The position numbers were made by a program, and so were the translations under genes. This document shows positions 1 to 7,246 of a stretch of 11,121 bases of DNA, piece after piece; position 1 is the stretch's first letter, and every line of letters begins with the position of its first letter. The stretch covers positions 1 through 11,121 of the forward strand of contig SIAZ01000113.1 in the NCBI GenBank assembly GCA_009695405.1, read 5' to 3'. Source of the DNA: Pedosphaera sp. (lineage in GTDB: Bacteria > Verrucomicrobiota > Verrucomicrobiia > Limisphaerales > UBA9464). Below the pieces are notes generated by a model. That model was not told the origin of the DNA and ran no database searches. It worked only from the letters and a program-made list of their open reading frames with translations.

Positions 1-13
1 TGGGGCGAGTTTT

Positions 14-39
14 CGGTTCAATTTTATCTGATTGAATCG
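14..39. promoter_or_regulatory. Imperfect inverted repeat upstream of the TIM-barrel gene
   Basis: The arms CGGTTCAAT (14-22) and ATTGAATCG (31-39) are complementary at 8 of 9 positions around an 8-base loop. No T-run follows, so it is a poor intrinsic terminator. It lies about 80 bp before the start at 117 and could be an operator or the tail of a gene to the left. Nothing else is recognisable in 1-116. The assignment is a guess from symmetry alone. Confidence 0.2.
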
Positions 40-116
40 AGGTTGTTAGACGACAAAAGCTGACGACTTATTTCCTGCCGGTTGCGGTTGGTGCGGCAGT
101 TGTTCATGATTAGGAA

Positions 117-1088
117 ATGAAACAAACGATCTTTTCTCGTCGGGGATTTTTGAGAGGTGCAACACCCGCACTTGGGCTCGGAATGAGCTTAACTGAGACT
201 GGGGTTGCGGCGAGTGGTGGGGCTATTGCATTGCGACCACGGATTCGCTTTGGGATTGCGTCCTATTCGTACTGGCACTTTCGCAACCCGAAGGTCTCGA
301 TTCATGAAGTGATCGAAAAGGCGGCGGATCTCGGTGCGGAAGGAGTCGATATTTTGCATCGGCAGATGGATATCCCGGAAAAGGAACCCTTGACCCGCGA
401 GCATCGCATTTATTTAGCCGATTTGAAGAGGCATGCTTTTCGTCAAGGGATGGCCTTAATTTGTCTTTCGATCCACCAAGATTTTGTCGATCCCGATCCA
501 TTAGTTCGACGAGCACAGGTAGAGCATACGCTGAAGTGTATTGAGATCGCCTATGCCCTTGGGATTCCCTGCGTCCGGATTAATTCTGGGAGATGGAACA
601 CGATTGCTTCATTTGATGATTTGATGAAAGCCCGGGGTGAAGAGCCAGTCTTGCCTGGGTATACAGAATCCGATGGATTTCGTTGGTGCGCCGAGTGCTT
701 GGAACAGTGTTTACCCAAGGCAGCAGAGTGTGGAGTAACTCTGGCGGTAGAGAATCACTGGGGATTAACGCGGACCGTCGAGGGTATGTTGAAAATTGCC
801 AATTCAGTGCGATCACCGTATTTCGGGTTGCTAATGGATACCGGTAATTTTCTAGAAGATCCGTACGACAAGTTGAAGGCGATTGCTTCGAAGACGGTGA
901 TGGTACAGGCCAAGGATTATCCTGGAGGGGGAGAGTGGTACACCTTGGACCTCGATTACCGGCGGGTTGCTAAAATTCTAAGAGAAGCGAGCTATGAGGG
1001 TTGGGTTTCCTTAGAAATGGAAGGGAAAGAAGCGGCGGACACGGCGGTATCAAAGAGCCTAAGAAAGTTACGAAAAGCGTTTGATTGA
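117..1088 (+). CDS. Tat-exported sugar phosphate isomerase/epimerase-like TIM-barrel protein
   Basis: This 323-residue protein belongs to the xylose-isomerase-like TIM-barrel superfamily (AP endonuclease 2 fold), whose members isomerise or epimerise sugars and related polyols using a divalent metal. The N-terminus carries a twin-arginine motif, SRRGFL (residues 7-12), followed by a short apolar stretch, so export to the periplasm by Tat is expected. The barrel begins near residue 44 (RFGIASYSYW). Candidate metal ligands are E212 in VENHWG, D241 in MDTGNF, the H/K-rich region around QAKD (264-267) and E300 in SLEMEG, all typical positions for this family. Length is normal and the frame is intact. 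The ATG at 117 is chosen because it puts the Tat motif at the usual distance. An AGGA lies only 1 nt before it, too close to be a good ribosome binding site. The substrate cannot be told from sequence. Confidence 0.85.
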   Translation: MKQTIFSRRGFLRGATPALGLGMSLTETGVAASGGAIALRPRIRFGIASYSYWHFRNPKVSIHEVIEKAADLGAEGVDILHRQMDIPEKEPLTREHRIYLADLKRHAFRQGMALICLSIHQDFVDPDPLVRRAQVEHTLKCIEIAYALGIPCVRINSGRWNTIASFDDLMKARGEEPVLPGYTESDGFRWCAECLEQCLPKAAECGVTLAVENHWGLTRTVEGMLKIANSVRSPYFGLLMDTGNFLEDPYDKLKAIASKTVMVQAKDYPGGGEWYTLDLDYRRVAKILREASYEGWVSLEMEGKEAADTAVSKSLRKLRKAFD

Positions 1089-1219
1089 TGGACGTTTCTT
1101 TTCAGGAGAGGGCTTATAGAGCTAAGAAGGTTACGATATGCCAAGGTTGAGAAAGTTTCGATTACAAAGGAATGCCTTTGACCCGTTGCTTTGTCGTTGG
1201 TCATCTTGCTCGTCAACTG

Positions 1220-1657
1220 ATGAAACCAAATCGAATTTTGCCGGATCTCCAATGCTCGTTGCTCTGTGAAGACGTCAAGCAGGAGGCTAATGGAAACTTC
1301 ATTCTGATCGGTGTGATTGGGTTGGTGCGAGTTCCTCAGTTACCCATTACCGCTTACAAGCTTTGTGTGTTTGACCGTTGGGTCGCTGGGATTGGGCAAT
1401 TCACTGAGGTGGTCCGCCTGATTTCGCCCGATGGATCGACTGTTTTGCGGCAGAATACAGTTAAGTTTCAACTAACCGACCCAGTTCAAGCGATGACCAC
1501 CGTTAGTGTGATGGCGAATGTGGAATTTAAAGAGGCCGGTGTTTATACCATCGAGGTTTTGGTGGACGACGTCATGAAATTGCGCGTGCCTATTCCCGTG
1601 GTGGCTGCTCCGCCTCAAGGTCAGGCTGCTGCACCAGCTCCATCGAACGAGGGTTGA
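1220..1657 (+). CDS. DUF6941-like conserved hypothetical protein
   Basis: This is a 145-residue protein of unknown function resembling the DUF6941 family. The family-like start reads MKPNRILPDLQCSLLCEDVK and is followed by a glycine-rich strand ending in LIGVIGLVRVP, then alternating beta-strand-like segments, and a Pro/Ala-rich tail (about residues 127-145) after a hydrophobic strand. There is no signal peptide or membrane segment, so it is probably a cytoplasmic beta-sandwich. The open frame extends upstream to an ATG at 1172, but the 16 extra residues do not look like part of the fold, so I chose the ATG at 1220. No Shine-Dalgarno sequence precedes either start. The gene follows the TIM-barrel gene by 131 bp, in which I see no clear promoter, and faces mutS convergently. 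I do not know its job. Confidence 0.75.
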   Translation: MKPNRILPDLQCSLLCEDVKQEANGNFILIGVIGLVRVPQLPITAYKLCVFDRWVAGIGQFTEVVRLISPDGSTVLRQNTVKFQLTDPVQAMTTVSVMANVEFKEAGVYTIEVLVDDVMKLRVPIPVVAAPPQGQAAAPAPSNEG

Positions 1658-1671
1658 TCCGGCGGATTCAA

Positions 1672-1698
1672 AAACTCAGTTGTCGCTCTTCTGAGTTT
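1672..1698. terminator. Bidirectional intrinsic terminator candidate between convergent genes
   Basis: AAACTCAG (1672-1679) and CTGAGTTT (1691-1698) form a perfect 8-bp stem with an 11-base loop. A T-rich stretch (CTTGTTTC) follows on the + strand. On the minus strand the stem is followed by TTTTTG, counting the A-run at 1670-1674. It lies 15 bp after the DUF6941 stop and 28 bp after the mutS stop, the right place for a shared terminator of two convergent genes. The stem is AT-rich and therefore modest in strength. Confidence 0.6.
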
Positions 1699-1725
1699 CT
1701 TGTTTCGCTTGGTTATTTGTTGAGA

Positions 1726-4362
1726 TCAGGAAAAAAGATCGAGTTGAGGAACGGGGGCGAGTGCCTTAAGGGCATCGCGTCCGGCGTGGGGACGACGTTT
1801 GGTGCGATGGGCCGTCGATTCCGGTAATTCAGGCCCATTGCCGGACACTTGATGTAGGTTTAATTCCGCTTCCTCGAGAATGTGAAGGATGGTTTTGGCG
1901 CGATCAATGACTGGGCGCGGTACACCGGCGAGGCGGGCGACTTGGATACCGTAACTTTTATCAGCCGGACCAGGTTGGATTTTACGAAGGAAAAGGATCT
2001 GATCGTTCCACTCACGGACAGCCACATTGAAGTTCCGAACCCTCTGCAAGCGCAATAAGGAACCGGAAGCGGCGGTTGGCCCAGTGGCCAGTTCGGTGAG
2101 TTCGTGATAGTGGGTCGCAAAGAGAGTTTTTGCCCCCACTTGATGGTGCAGATGTTCGACGATACTCCAAGCCAGACTTAAGCCGTCGAAGGTACTCGTC
2201 CCACGGCCAATCTCATCGAGAATGATCAAACTCCGTCGAGTGGCATTGTTAAGAATATTTGCCGCCTCACTCATTTCCACCATAAAGGTACTTTGACCGC
2301 GGGCGAGGTCATCGCTGGCTCCAATTCGAGTAAAAATACGATCGCAGAGGTCGATGCGAGCTTCGGTGGCCGGCAGAAAAGAACCGGTATGAGCGAGGAG
2401 TGCGAGGAGTGCGACCTGACGGATATAGGTGCTTTTCCCCGCCATATTCGGACCTGTGATTAAAGCAATCTGGCACTCAATGGGGTCTAGGCTGGTATCA
2501 TTGGGAACAAACCTCTCATCGATCATCACCTGATCGAGCACAGGATGGCGTCCGTCGCGGATGCGAAGTTCCCCAGAATCGGCCACAAGGGGTCTAACCC
2601 AACCGTGTAGGCGGGCCGTTTCGGCGAAGGCAGTAAGGACATCGAGTTGGGACAATGCGGAGGCGGTCTCCTGAATGGGAGCAAGATGGGTGAGGACTTC
2701 TTCGCGAACTTTGAGGAACAAGTCATATTCCAATTTAGAGGCTCGTTCTTCAGAGCCGAGAATTTTGGACTCCATCATTTTTAGATCCTGAGTGATATAC
2801 CGTTCACCATTGGCGATGGTTTGTTTCCGGATATAGTCGACAGGAACCTTGGCCAAGTGTGTTTTGGTGACTTCGATATAGTAACCGAAGACGGAATTGA
2901 AACCGACCTTTAGGGAGGGGATTCCGGTGCGAGCACTTTCGTCCTGTTGAAGTTTAGCAATCCAGTCTTTGCCACTGCGCGCTGCGCTACGGAGTTCGTC
3001 GAGTTCGGTGCTGAAGCCATCACGAATCATCCGCCCCTCGCGGACAGTCAGAGGTGGATCCTCGACGATAGCAGTGGCCAGTAATTCGACGAGTGCTGGC
3101 ATCAAAGAGATCTGGGAGAGAAGAACGTCGATGAGCGGAGTTTCGGCAAGAGTTGGGCGAGAAGATTCGTCGATTAGTTCGGGTTCGAAGGATTCAAGAG
3201 AGGGTGAGGTGAGACTATTCGCGGCGGACTTAAGAGTAGGTAGTTGTTGGAGAGCCTGACGGAGACCAAGAAGATCGCATGCATTTCCACTACCGAGGCT
3301 AAGTCGACCGAGAGTTCGTTCTAGATCTCGGACATCGCGGAGAACTGTACGAAAAGACTCGAGTGTGGGGGGGTCAGAAATCCAAGCGTGCACCGCTTCT
3401 TGACGTCGTTGAATAGGGAGGGTGGCTGCGAGTGGTTGTGTGAGCCAATCGCGGAGACGTCGTGCGCCCATAGGCGTGACAGTTCGATTAAGAGCGCCAA
3501 AGAGGGTGGTCGAGCGCGGTGCGTCGGGGTGAAGAGGCTCGAGGATTTCGAGATTTCGTATGGATGTCGTATCCAGCACCATGAAGTCGGAGACCTCATA
3601 AATGCTAAGGCGCGACAAGTGGACAATATCACGACGGAGATGATGAGTTAGGTAATGGAGAATCGCTCCAGCGGCACCAGTGGCAGCTGTGCGGTTCCTC
3701 AATCCGAAGCCATCGAGAGCGGCGACTTTGAAGTGCCCCTTTAGAGTAAAGACCGCCGTTTCCGGTTGGAAAGTCCAGTCATCATAGCCGTTGGAGATGG
3801 TAGTAATCGAGGCAGCGATAGCGGCGAGTCCTTTTGAACTGGACGGATAAATCAGTTCGGCCGGCTTGAGGCGATCGAGTTCGGCTTGGACGTATTTAGA
3901 GTCAGAGACCTCGGTGACGCGAAAGTCGCCAGTAGTGAGATCAATGCAGGCCAATCCATAAGCACCATCTTCTTGGTAGAGAGCGGCGAGAAAATTATTT
4001 CGTTCAGCGCGCAGGATGCGATCATCGAAGTGGGTACCAGGAGAAAGGATTGAAGTGACCTCACGTTGGACCAATTTACCCGGCTTAGCCTCTTCGGTTT
4101 GATCACAGATGGCCACCTTACGGCCGGCCTTGAGGACCTTACTAATGTAGCCATTAGCGGCATGGTAAGGGAGGCCGCACATAGGAATACCGTTACGCTG
4201 GGTCAGAGTCAGATTGAGGATCTGAGAACCCAGAATAGCGTCTTCGAAGAAGAGTTCGTAAAAATCGCCAAGCCGGAAAAGGAGTAAGGTATCCTTGGGT
4301 AGTTCGCCCTTAATCCGGCGATACTGGACCATCATGGGCGTAAGTGCAGCGTCTGCGGACAT
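1726..4362 (-). CDS. mutS: DNA mismatch repair protein MutS
   Basis: This is a full-length MutS (878 residues; family norm about 850-880) that recognises mispaired bases and, with MutL, starts strand-specific repair in the cytoplasm. The N-terminal mismatch-reading motif GDFYELF is present, with F34 and E36 as the expected stacking and hydrogen-bonding residues. Connector, lever and clamp regions run from about 125 to 590. The ABC-type ATPase domain has Walker A GPNMAGKST (637-645), Walker B LIILDE (712-717), the signature-like STFMVEMSE before it, and the ATHYHEL loop after it. The C-terminus ends in PQLDLFS. The frame is intact. The start is the ATG at 4362, giving the standard MSADAALTPMMVQYRRIK opening; no Shine-Dalgarno sequence is seen before it. 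It sits 59 bp downstream of the AhbAB-like gene on the same strand and may be read from the same transcript. The identity is certain. Confidence 0.98.
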   Translation of the reverse strand: MSADAALTPMMVQYRRIKGELPKDTLLLFRLGDFYELFFEDAILGSQILNLTLTQRNGIPMCGLPYHAANGYISKVLKAGRKVAICDQTEEAKPGKLVQREVTSILSPGTHFDDRILRAERNNFLAALYQEDGAYGLACIDLTTGDFRVTEVSDSKYVQAELDRLKPAELIYPSSSKGLAAIAASITTISNGYDDWTFQPETAVFTLKGHFKVAALDGFGLRNRTAATGAAGAILHYLTHHLRRDIVHLSRLSIYEVSDFMVLDTTSIRNLEILEPLHPDAPRSTTLFGALNRTVTPMGARRLRDWLTQPLAATLPIQRRQEAVHAWISDPPTLESFRTVLRDVRDLERTLGRLSLGSGNACDLLGLRQALQQLPTLKSAANSLTSPSLESFEPELIDESSRPTLAETPLIDVLLSQISLMPALVELLATAIVEDPPLTVREGRMIRDGFSTELDELRSAARSGKDWIAKLQQDESARTGIPSLKVGFNSVFGYYIEVTKTHLAKVPVDYIRKQTIANGERYITQDLKMMESKILGSEERASKLEYDLFLKVREEVLTHLAPIQETASALSQLDVLTAFAETARLHGWVRPLVADSGELRIRDGRHPVLDQVMIDERFVPNDTSLDPIECQIALITGPNMAGKSTYIRQVALLALLAHTGSFLPATEARIDLCDRIFTRIGASDDLARGQSTFMVEMSEAANILNNATRRSLIILDEIGRGTSTFDGLSLAWSIVEHLHHQVGAKTLFATHYHELTELATGPTAASGSLLRLQRVRNFNVAVREWNDQILFLRKIQPGPADKSYGIQVARLAGVPRPVIDRAKTILHILEEAELNLHQVSGNGPELPESTAHRTKRRPHAGRDALKALAPVPQLDLFS

Positions 4363-4421
4363 GGAAGGAGACTAGGTGAACGGGGCGGGTCGGCTCAAGA
4401 TCAGGGAATGAGCGATCGAGT

Positions 4422-5549
4422 TTAGGTTCGGAGAGTGTCAGGATCGAGGCCCGACTGGCGGCACCAAGCAAGGTAAGCGAGCGGAGATATTTCGCTGGGT
4501 TTGATTTCGCTTCGACCGCCCCAAAAGACATTGGTGTAACCGATGGCTATCTCAGATTCCTCTAGGTGACGATCGATAGCGGCCTTGTGGGCGAGCACTG
4601 TTGTCTTATCAGTGCCATGAGCGACACCCATAACATTGACATTACGGAATTCGGGCCCGCCTTCCCGCCAATAAGCGTGGGTCATGATGAAGTGGCGTCC
4701 TACTTCGCGACCGGCCTCCACTTCGCGACCGGCAGGAACCTCCCAATGAAAAAGGGCATTAAACTTGGTAACACGCTCTCCGCTAGCGAGGGTTTTTACA
4801 TGTTCGAGAAAGGTACTGAAGCGACCTATAATTTTCCGTCTATCGAGGTCTTCAGCCACTTCGTGAAAAACAGATAGTGGGACATCGGCTTCATCGGCCC
4901 GAGCTTGCCAGAGATTAGATGTCAGTTCAGAAGGTAAGAATTCCCGTTTGATCGCAGTTAAAACACGCCAATCGAGAGGGCTCAGTTGAGCAACTTGGAC
5001 ATCGACAGCTTCAGCAGGTGCTTCGGCCCGAGCCCCGGGTTCCATGCCCCGCCGTCGGACATGTCCGACACCCAGTGCGAACAATTTTTTGGCCGGCATC
5101 AGGCGGTATTGGCTGGCACCTATTTTCCCTGCGAGATAACCCGCATGTTTCTCTAGAGAGAACCCTTGAGGAACCTTGAGAGTGGTCCAAAGACGGTACT
5201 GAGAACCGGGAGTTGCCGCATCCGTTGAGCGAATTACAACGTGACCACTGAAGGGGTCCTGTTGAAAAAGGTAATCGAAGGCCGCGTCAGTGGAATCGGG
5301 TGGCACTTGCCAAGCGCAGAGTGCTCCATCGGCGAGACTGGTCGCTAGAAGGGTCTGCCGCACTCGACGGATCGTCCCGGCCACAAGGAGGGCTTGAATC
5401 CGTTCGATGACCGTGGTCAACGGGAGATCCACGAGTTGTGCTATGGCGGCCATCGGATCCCGGTGATACCCCTGTAAACGATCTTCGCTAACGGCGAGAA
5501 TGCGGGCATTCAATGGGTCGGCGGTATCGACAGGGACGACGAGTTGCAT
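4422..5549 (-). CDS. Fused two-module Lrp/AsnC-fold protein, AhbA-AhbB (siroheme decarboxylase)-like
   Basis: The 375-residue protein contains two copies of the same layout: a winged helix (about 10-65 and 190-245) followed by an AsnC-like alpha/beta domain (about 75-165 and 262-345), joined by an Ala/Glu-rich linker (168-188). This matches AhbA plus AhbB (NirD/L/G/H-type) siroheme decarboxylases, normally two subunits, which turn siroheme into didecarboxysiroheme for haem or haem d1 synthesis. In the second module MTHAYWREGG...NVNVMGVAHG (289-312) resembles the AhbB active-site stretch SHCYxRP...YNxxxMxHG, with H291 and H311 in place. The first module (GHVVIRSTDAATPGSQYRLWTTL, where AhbA usually has HNYxR...YNLWFTL) is degenerate. 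It could instead be a DNA- or haem-binding regulator, as such proteins are often labelled Lrp/AsnC family. Residues 273-283 carry a six-residue tandem duplication. It follows msrP by 48 bp on the same strand. Confidence 0.75.
   Translation of the reverse strand: MQLVVPVDTADPLNARILAVSEDRLQGYHRDPMAAIAQLVDLPLTTVIERIQALLVAGTIRRVRQTLLATSLADGALCAWQVPPDSTDAAFDYLFQQDPFSGHVVIRSTDAATPGSQYRLWTTLKVPQGFSLEKHAGYLAGKIGASQYRLMPAKKLFALGVGHVRRRGMEPGARAEAPAEAVDVQVAQLSPLDWRVLTAIKREFLPSELTSNLWQARADEADVPLSVFHEVAEDLDRRKIIGRFSTFLEHVKTLASGERVTKFNALFHWEVPAGREVEAGREVGRHFIMTHAYWREGGPEFRNVNVMGVAHGTDKTTVLAHKAAIDRHLEESEIAIGYTNVFWGGRSEIKPSEISPLAYLAWCRQSGLDPDTLRT
4702..4733. repeat. 18-bp-period tandem duplication inside the AhbAB-like gene
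   Basis: ACTTCGCGACCGGC occurs at 4702-4715 and again at 4720-4733, an 18-base period. In the protein it produces AGREVE followed by AGREVG, an in-frame duplication of six residues in the second module, in the loop before the active-site-like histidine stretch. The neighbouring positions differ slightly, so the event is probably not brand new. Confidence 0.8.
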
Positions 5550-5597
5550 AAGAGGACTAGCGTAAAGACTGCTTAAAACGACAAGTTTGAGTGAGAA

Positions 5598-6557
5598 TCA
5601 ACCCTTGCGGTTGGGATAGAGAGAGCCGACTAAGTCAGCATAGCCATTCAGGTATTGGGTGGAAACACGGTCGCCAGTATCCACCCTCCGTTCGGAAGCT
5701 TGGCTCCAGCGCGGGTGAGAGATCTTGGGATCGACATTGGATTCAAAGGGGTATTCCACCGGGCTCAGCGTTTCCCAAAGGGTGGATGGTTGTTTGGAAG
5801 TGAACTCGATACGAACCACGCTTTTAATGCTTTTGTAGCCGTATTTCCAAGGAACAACCAACCTCACTGGAGCTCCGTTTTGTTTGGGTAACGGTTTGCC
5901 ATAGAGCCCCGTGGCCATAAAGGTGAGTGGATGAAGAGCTTCGTCGAGGCGAAGCCCTTCCGTATAGGGCCATGGGTAATCAGCGAGCCGCCGGACTCCG
6001 GGCATTTCCTCCGGCCTCAAAGCTGTGGTAAAAGAGACGAACTTCGCCTCAGATTTCGGCTTTGCTTTTTCGATGATCTTCGACAGTTGAAAACCCGTCC
6101 AAGGTACCACCATCGACCAAGCCTCGACGCAGCGGAATCGGTACACCCGTTCTTCCACAGGGAAAGCCGTGGCGAGGGCGGCGAGGGCGAGTTTGAAGGG
6201 TGCCTCGCAAAGACCGTCGACGAGGACTGTCCAAGGATCGATCCGGAAGGATCCGACCAATTCTCGGACCCGCGTCTTAGTGGTGCTGAATTCGCAGAAG
6301 TTATTGTAGCTAATGGCAGCCGATTCAGAAGAAAGAGGGTCCTTGGGATCGAAGTCTGGATTTCGTTTGGGTTTTGAGTTAGCGAGGCTTGGCAAGAGGG
6401 GGGTGGGCTCGGCACCGATGAGGGGGAAGCCTGCGGTGATCCCTCCCCCGATAAAGCCCATGGACTTGAGGAAGTCTCGACGACTGTGGAACAAATGTTC
6501 TGGGGTGACGGTGGCATCGGGCAGGTGCCAGAAAGGGCGAGGAAGGACGGAAGCCAT
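5598..6557 (-). CDS. msrP: MsrP (YedY), periplasmic molybdopterin-dependent protein-methionine-sulfoxide reductase catalytic subunit
   Basis: The 319-residue protein matches the MsrP/YedY family of the sulfite oxidase fold. These enzymes are exported by Tat with a molybdopterin cofactor and reduce oxidised methionines in envelope proteins. A Tat signal is visible as SRRDFLK (25-31) before an apolar segment up to residue 48. The conserved cysteine that ligates molybdenum is C143 in YRFRCVEAWSM. Other family blocks include TGLYGKPLPKQNGAPVRL, the PWKYGYKSIK segment and the C-terminal YLNGYADLVGSLYP. The length is as expected and the frame is intact. The start at 6557 gives a typical 24-residue region before the twin arginines; no Shine-Dalgarno sequence is present. 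Its usual membrane haem partner MsrQ is not adjacent: the next gene is the AhbAB-like protein, 48 bp downstream. Electrons must come from an MsrQ elsewhere or another donor. Confidence 0.93.
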   Translation of the reverse strand: MASVLPRPFWHLPDATVTPEHLFHSRRDFLKSMGFIGGGITAGFPLIGAEPTPLLPSLANSKPKRNPDFDPKDPLSSESAAISYNNFCEFSTTKTRVRELVGSFRIDPWTVLVDGLCEAPFKLALAALATAFPVEERVYRFRCVEAWSMVVPWTGFQLSKIIEKAKPKSEAKFVSFTTALRPEEMPGVRRLADYPWPYTEGLRLDEALHPLTFMATGLYGKPLPKQNGAPVRLVVPWKYGYKSIKSVVRIEFTSKQPSTLWETLSPVEYPFESNVDPKISHPRWSQASERRVDTGDRVSTQYLNGYADLVGSLYPNRKG

Positions 6558-6654
6558 AGTGATTGTGGATGAAGTTCGGGTGGAGTTAAAATCTTTGTGG
6601 CGAAAGAATGGACCTCTTTTCAGAAGCGCGCTAGTCGACTGAGTTGAGCGAGGA

Positions 6655-6666
6655 TAACCGCGGTTA
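6655..6666. promoter_or_regulatory. 12-bp perfect palindrome upstream of msrP
   Basis: TAACCGCGGTTA is a perfect palindrome about 100 bp before the msrP start, in the 150-bp gap (6558-6707) between msrP and the epimerase remnant. Such a site could bind a dimeric regulator, but a single copy of this length can occur by chance. I see no clear -35/-10 pair next to it. Confidence 0.2.
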
Positions 6667-6707
6667 CTGTGCGAGGGCGACGAATGATTTCTCGAGGATG
6701 GGTTTAT

Positions 6708-7246
6708 TTAGAGGTTTGGGTTGAGTAAAGGAAAGGATTTGTCCCGTTCGGAGAGGAAAGCGAGTTCGGGCAAGGGCCAAGGGATTCCCACCGAGGGATC
6801 GTTCTATCGGAATTCTCGGGCAAGCGAAGGATCATAGGACTCCCCCATCAGATAGGACACCTCACTATTATTTTCGAGGCATTGAAAACCATGAGCAAAA
6901 CCGGCACCGACATAGAGTTGGCCCCCCTTTGGGCATCGAGTTCGAAAGCCTCCCAGCGACCAAAGGTGGCTGATGTTGGGCGGACATCGACAACGACATC
7001 CCAGATGCGACCCGTGCTACAGCGAATCAATTTAATTTCCGGTCGTGGAAGGGCTTGCCAGTGCATTCCACGGATGATGCCGCGCCGAAGAGTTCGAGTG
7101 AGATTTCCTTGAGGCCAACGGGTATTGAGGCCGAGGTCGGTAAATTCTTTTTCACACCAGGTGCGAGCCAAGGAGCCTCGATCGTCCTGATGCGTCTCCA
7201 GTTCGATTTGGAAGACACCCTCAAAGGGAGTTGGTAGGATCTTCAT
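6708..7246 (-). pseudogene. RmlC-like dTDP-4-dehydrorhamnose 3,5-epimerase, broken by a frameshift and an in-frame stop
   Basis: This gene encodes a cupin-fold RmlC-family epimerase (about 180 codons if repaired), which epimerises dTDP- or CDP-4-keto-6-deoxysugars during surface polysaccharide synthesis. The intact part begins MKILPTPFEGVF and includes the catalytic-histidine block RGMHWQ (H62), then KLIRCSTGRIWDVVVDVRP and WEAFELDAQRGA. After residue 109 the frame changes: the expected QLYVGAGFAHGFQCLE continues in the -1 frame, so one base is missing around 6918-6927, beside a run of six G (minus strand). That second frame is then cut by TAG at 6804-6806, inside what should be ARG(I/F)RxNDP, and goes on as NDPSVGIPWPLP and LSERDKSFPLL to TAA at 6708-6710. 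The undisturbed ORF from 7246 ends at 6848 with a nonsense tail. The start at 7246 is set by the family N-terminus. No Shine-Dalgarno sequence is seen. Confidence 0.85.

Noticed and set aside
1172..1219. Longer DUF6941-like start at ATG 1172
   Set aside because: The 16 extra residues do not fit the family-type N-terminus, and the upstream AAGGA touches the ATG, giving no proper spacing.
5931..6377. 148-codon + strand ORF opposite msrP
   Set aside because: It is antisense to a clearly recognised gene and has low-complexity, Arg/Glu-rich composition with no family features; it is a shadow of the msrP codons.
6918..6930. Programmed slippage at the six-G run as a way to rescue the epimerase
   Set aside because: Adding one G would restore the frame, but the in-frame TAG at 6804-6806 would still truncate the product, and the neighbouring methyltransferase lesion has no comparable slippery run. 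Damage or sequence error is simpler.
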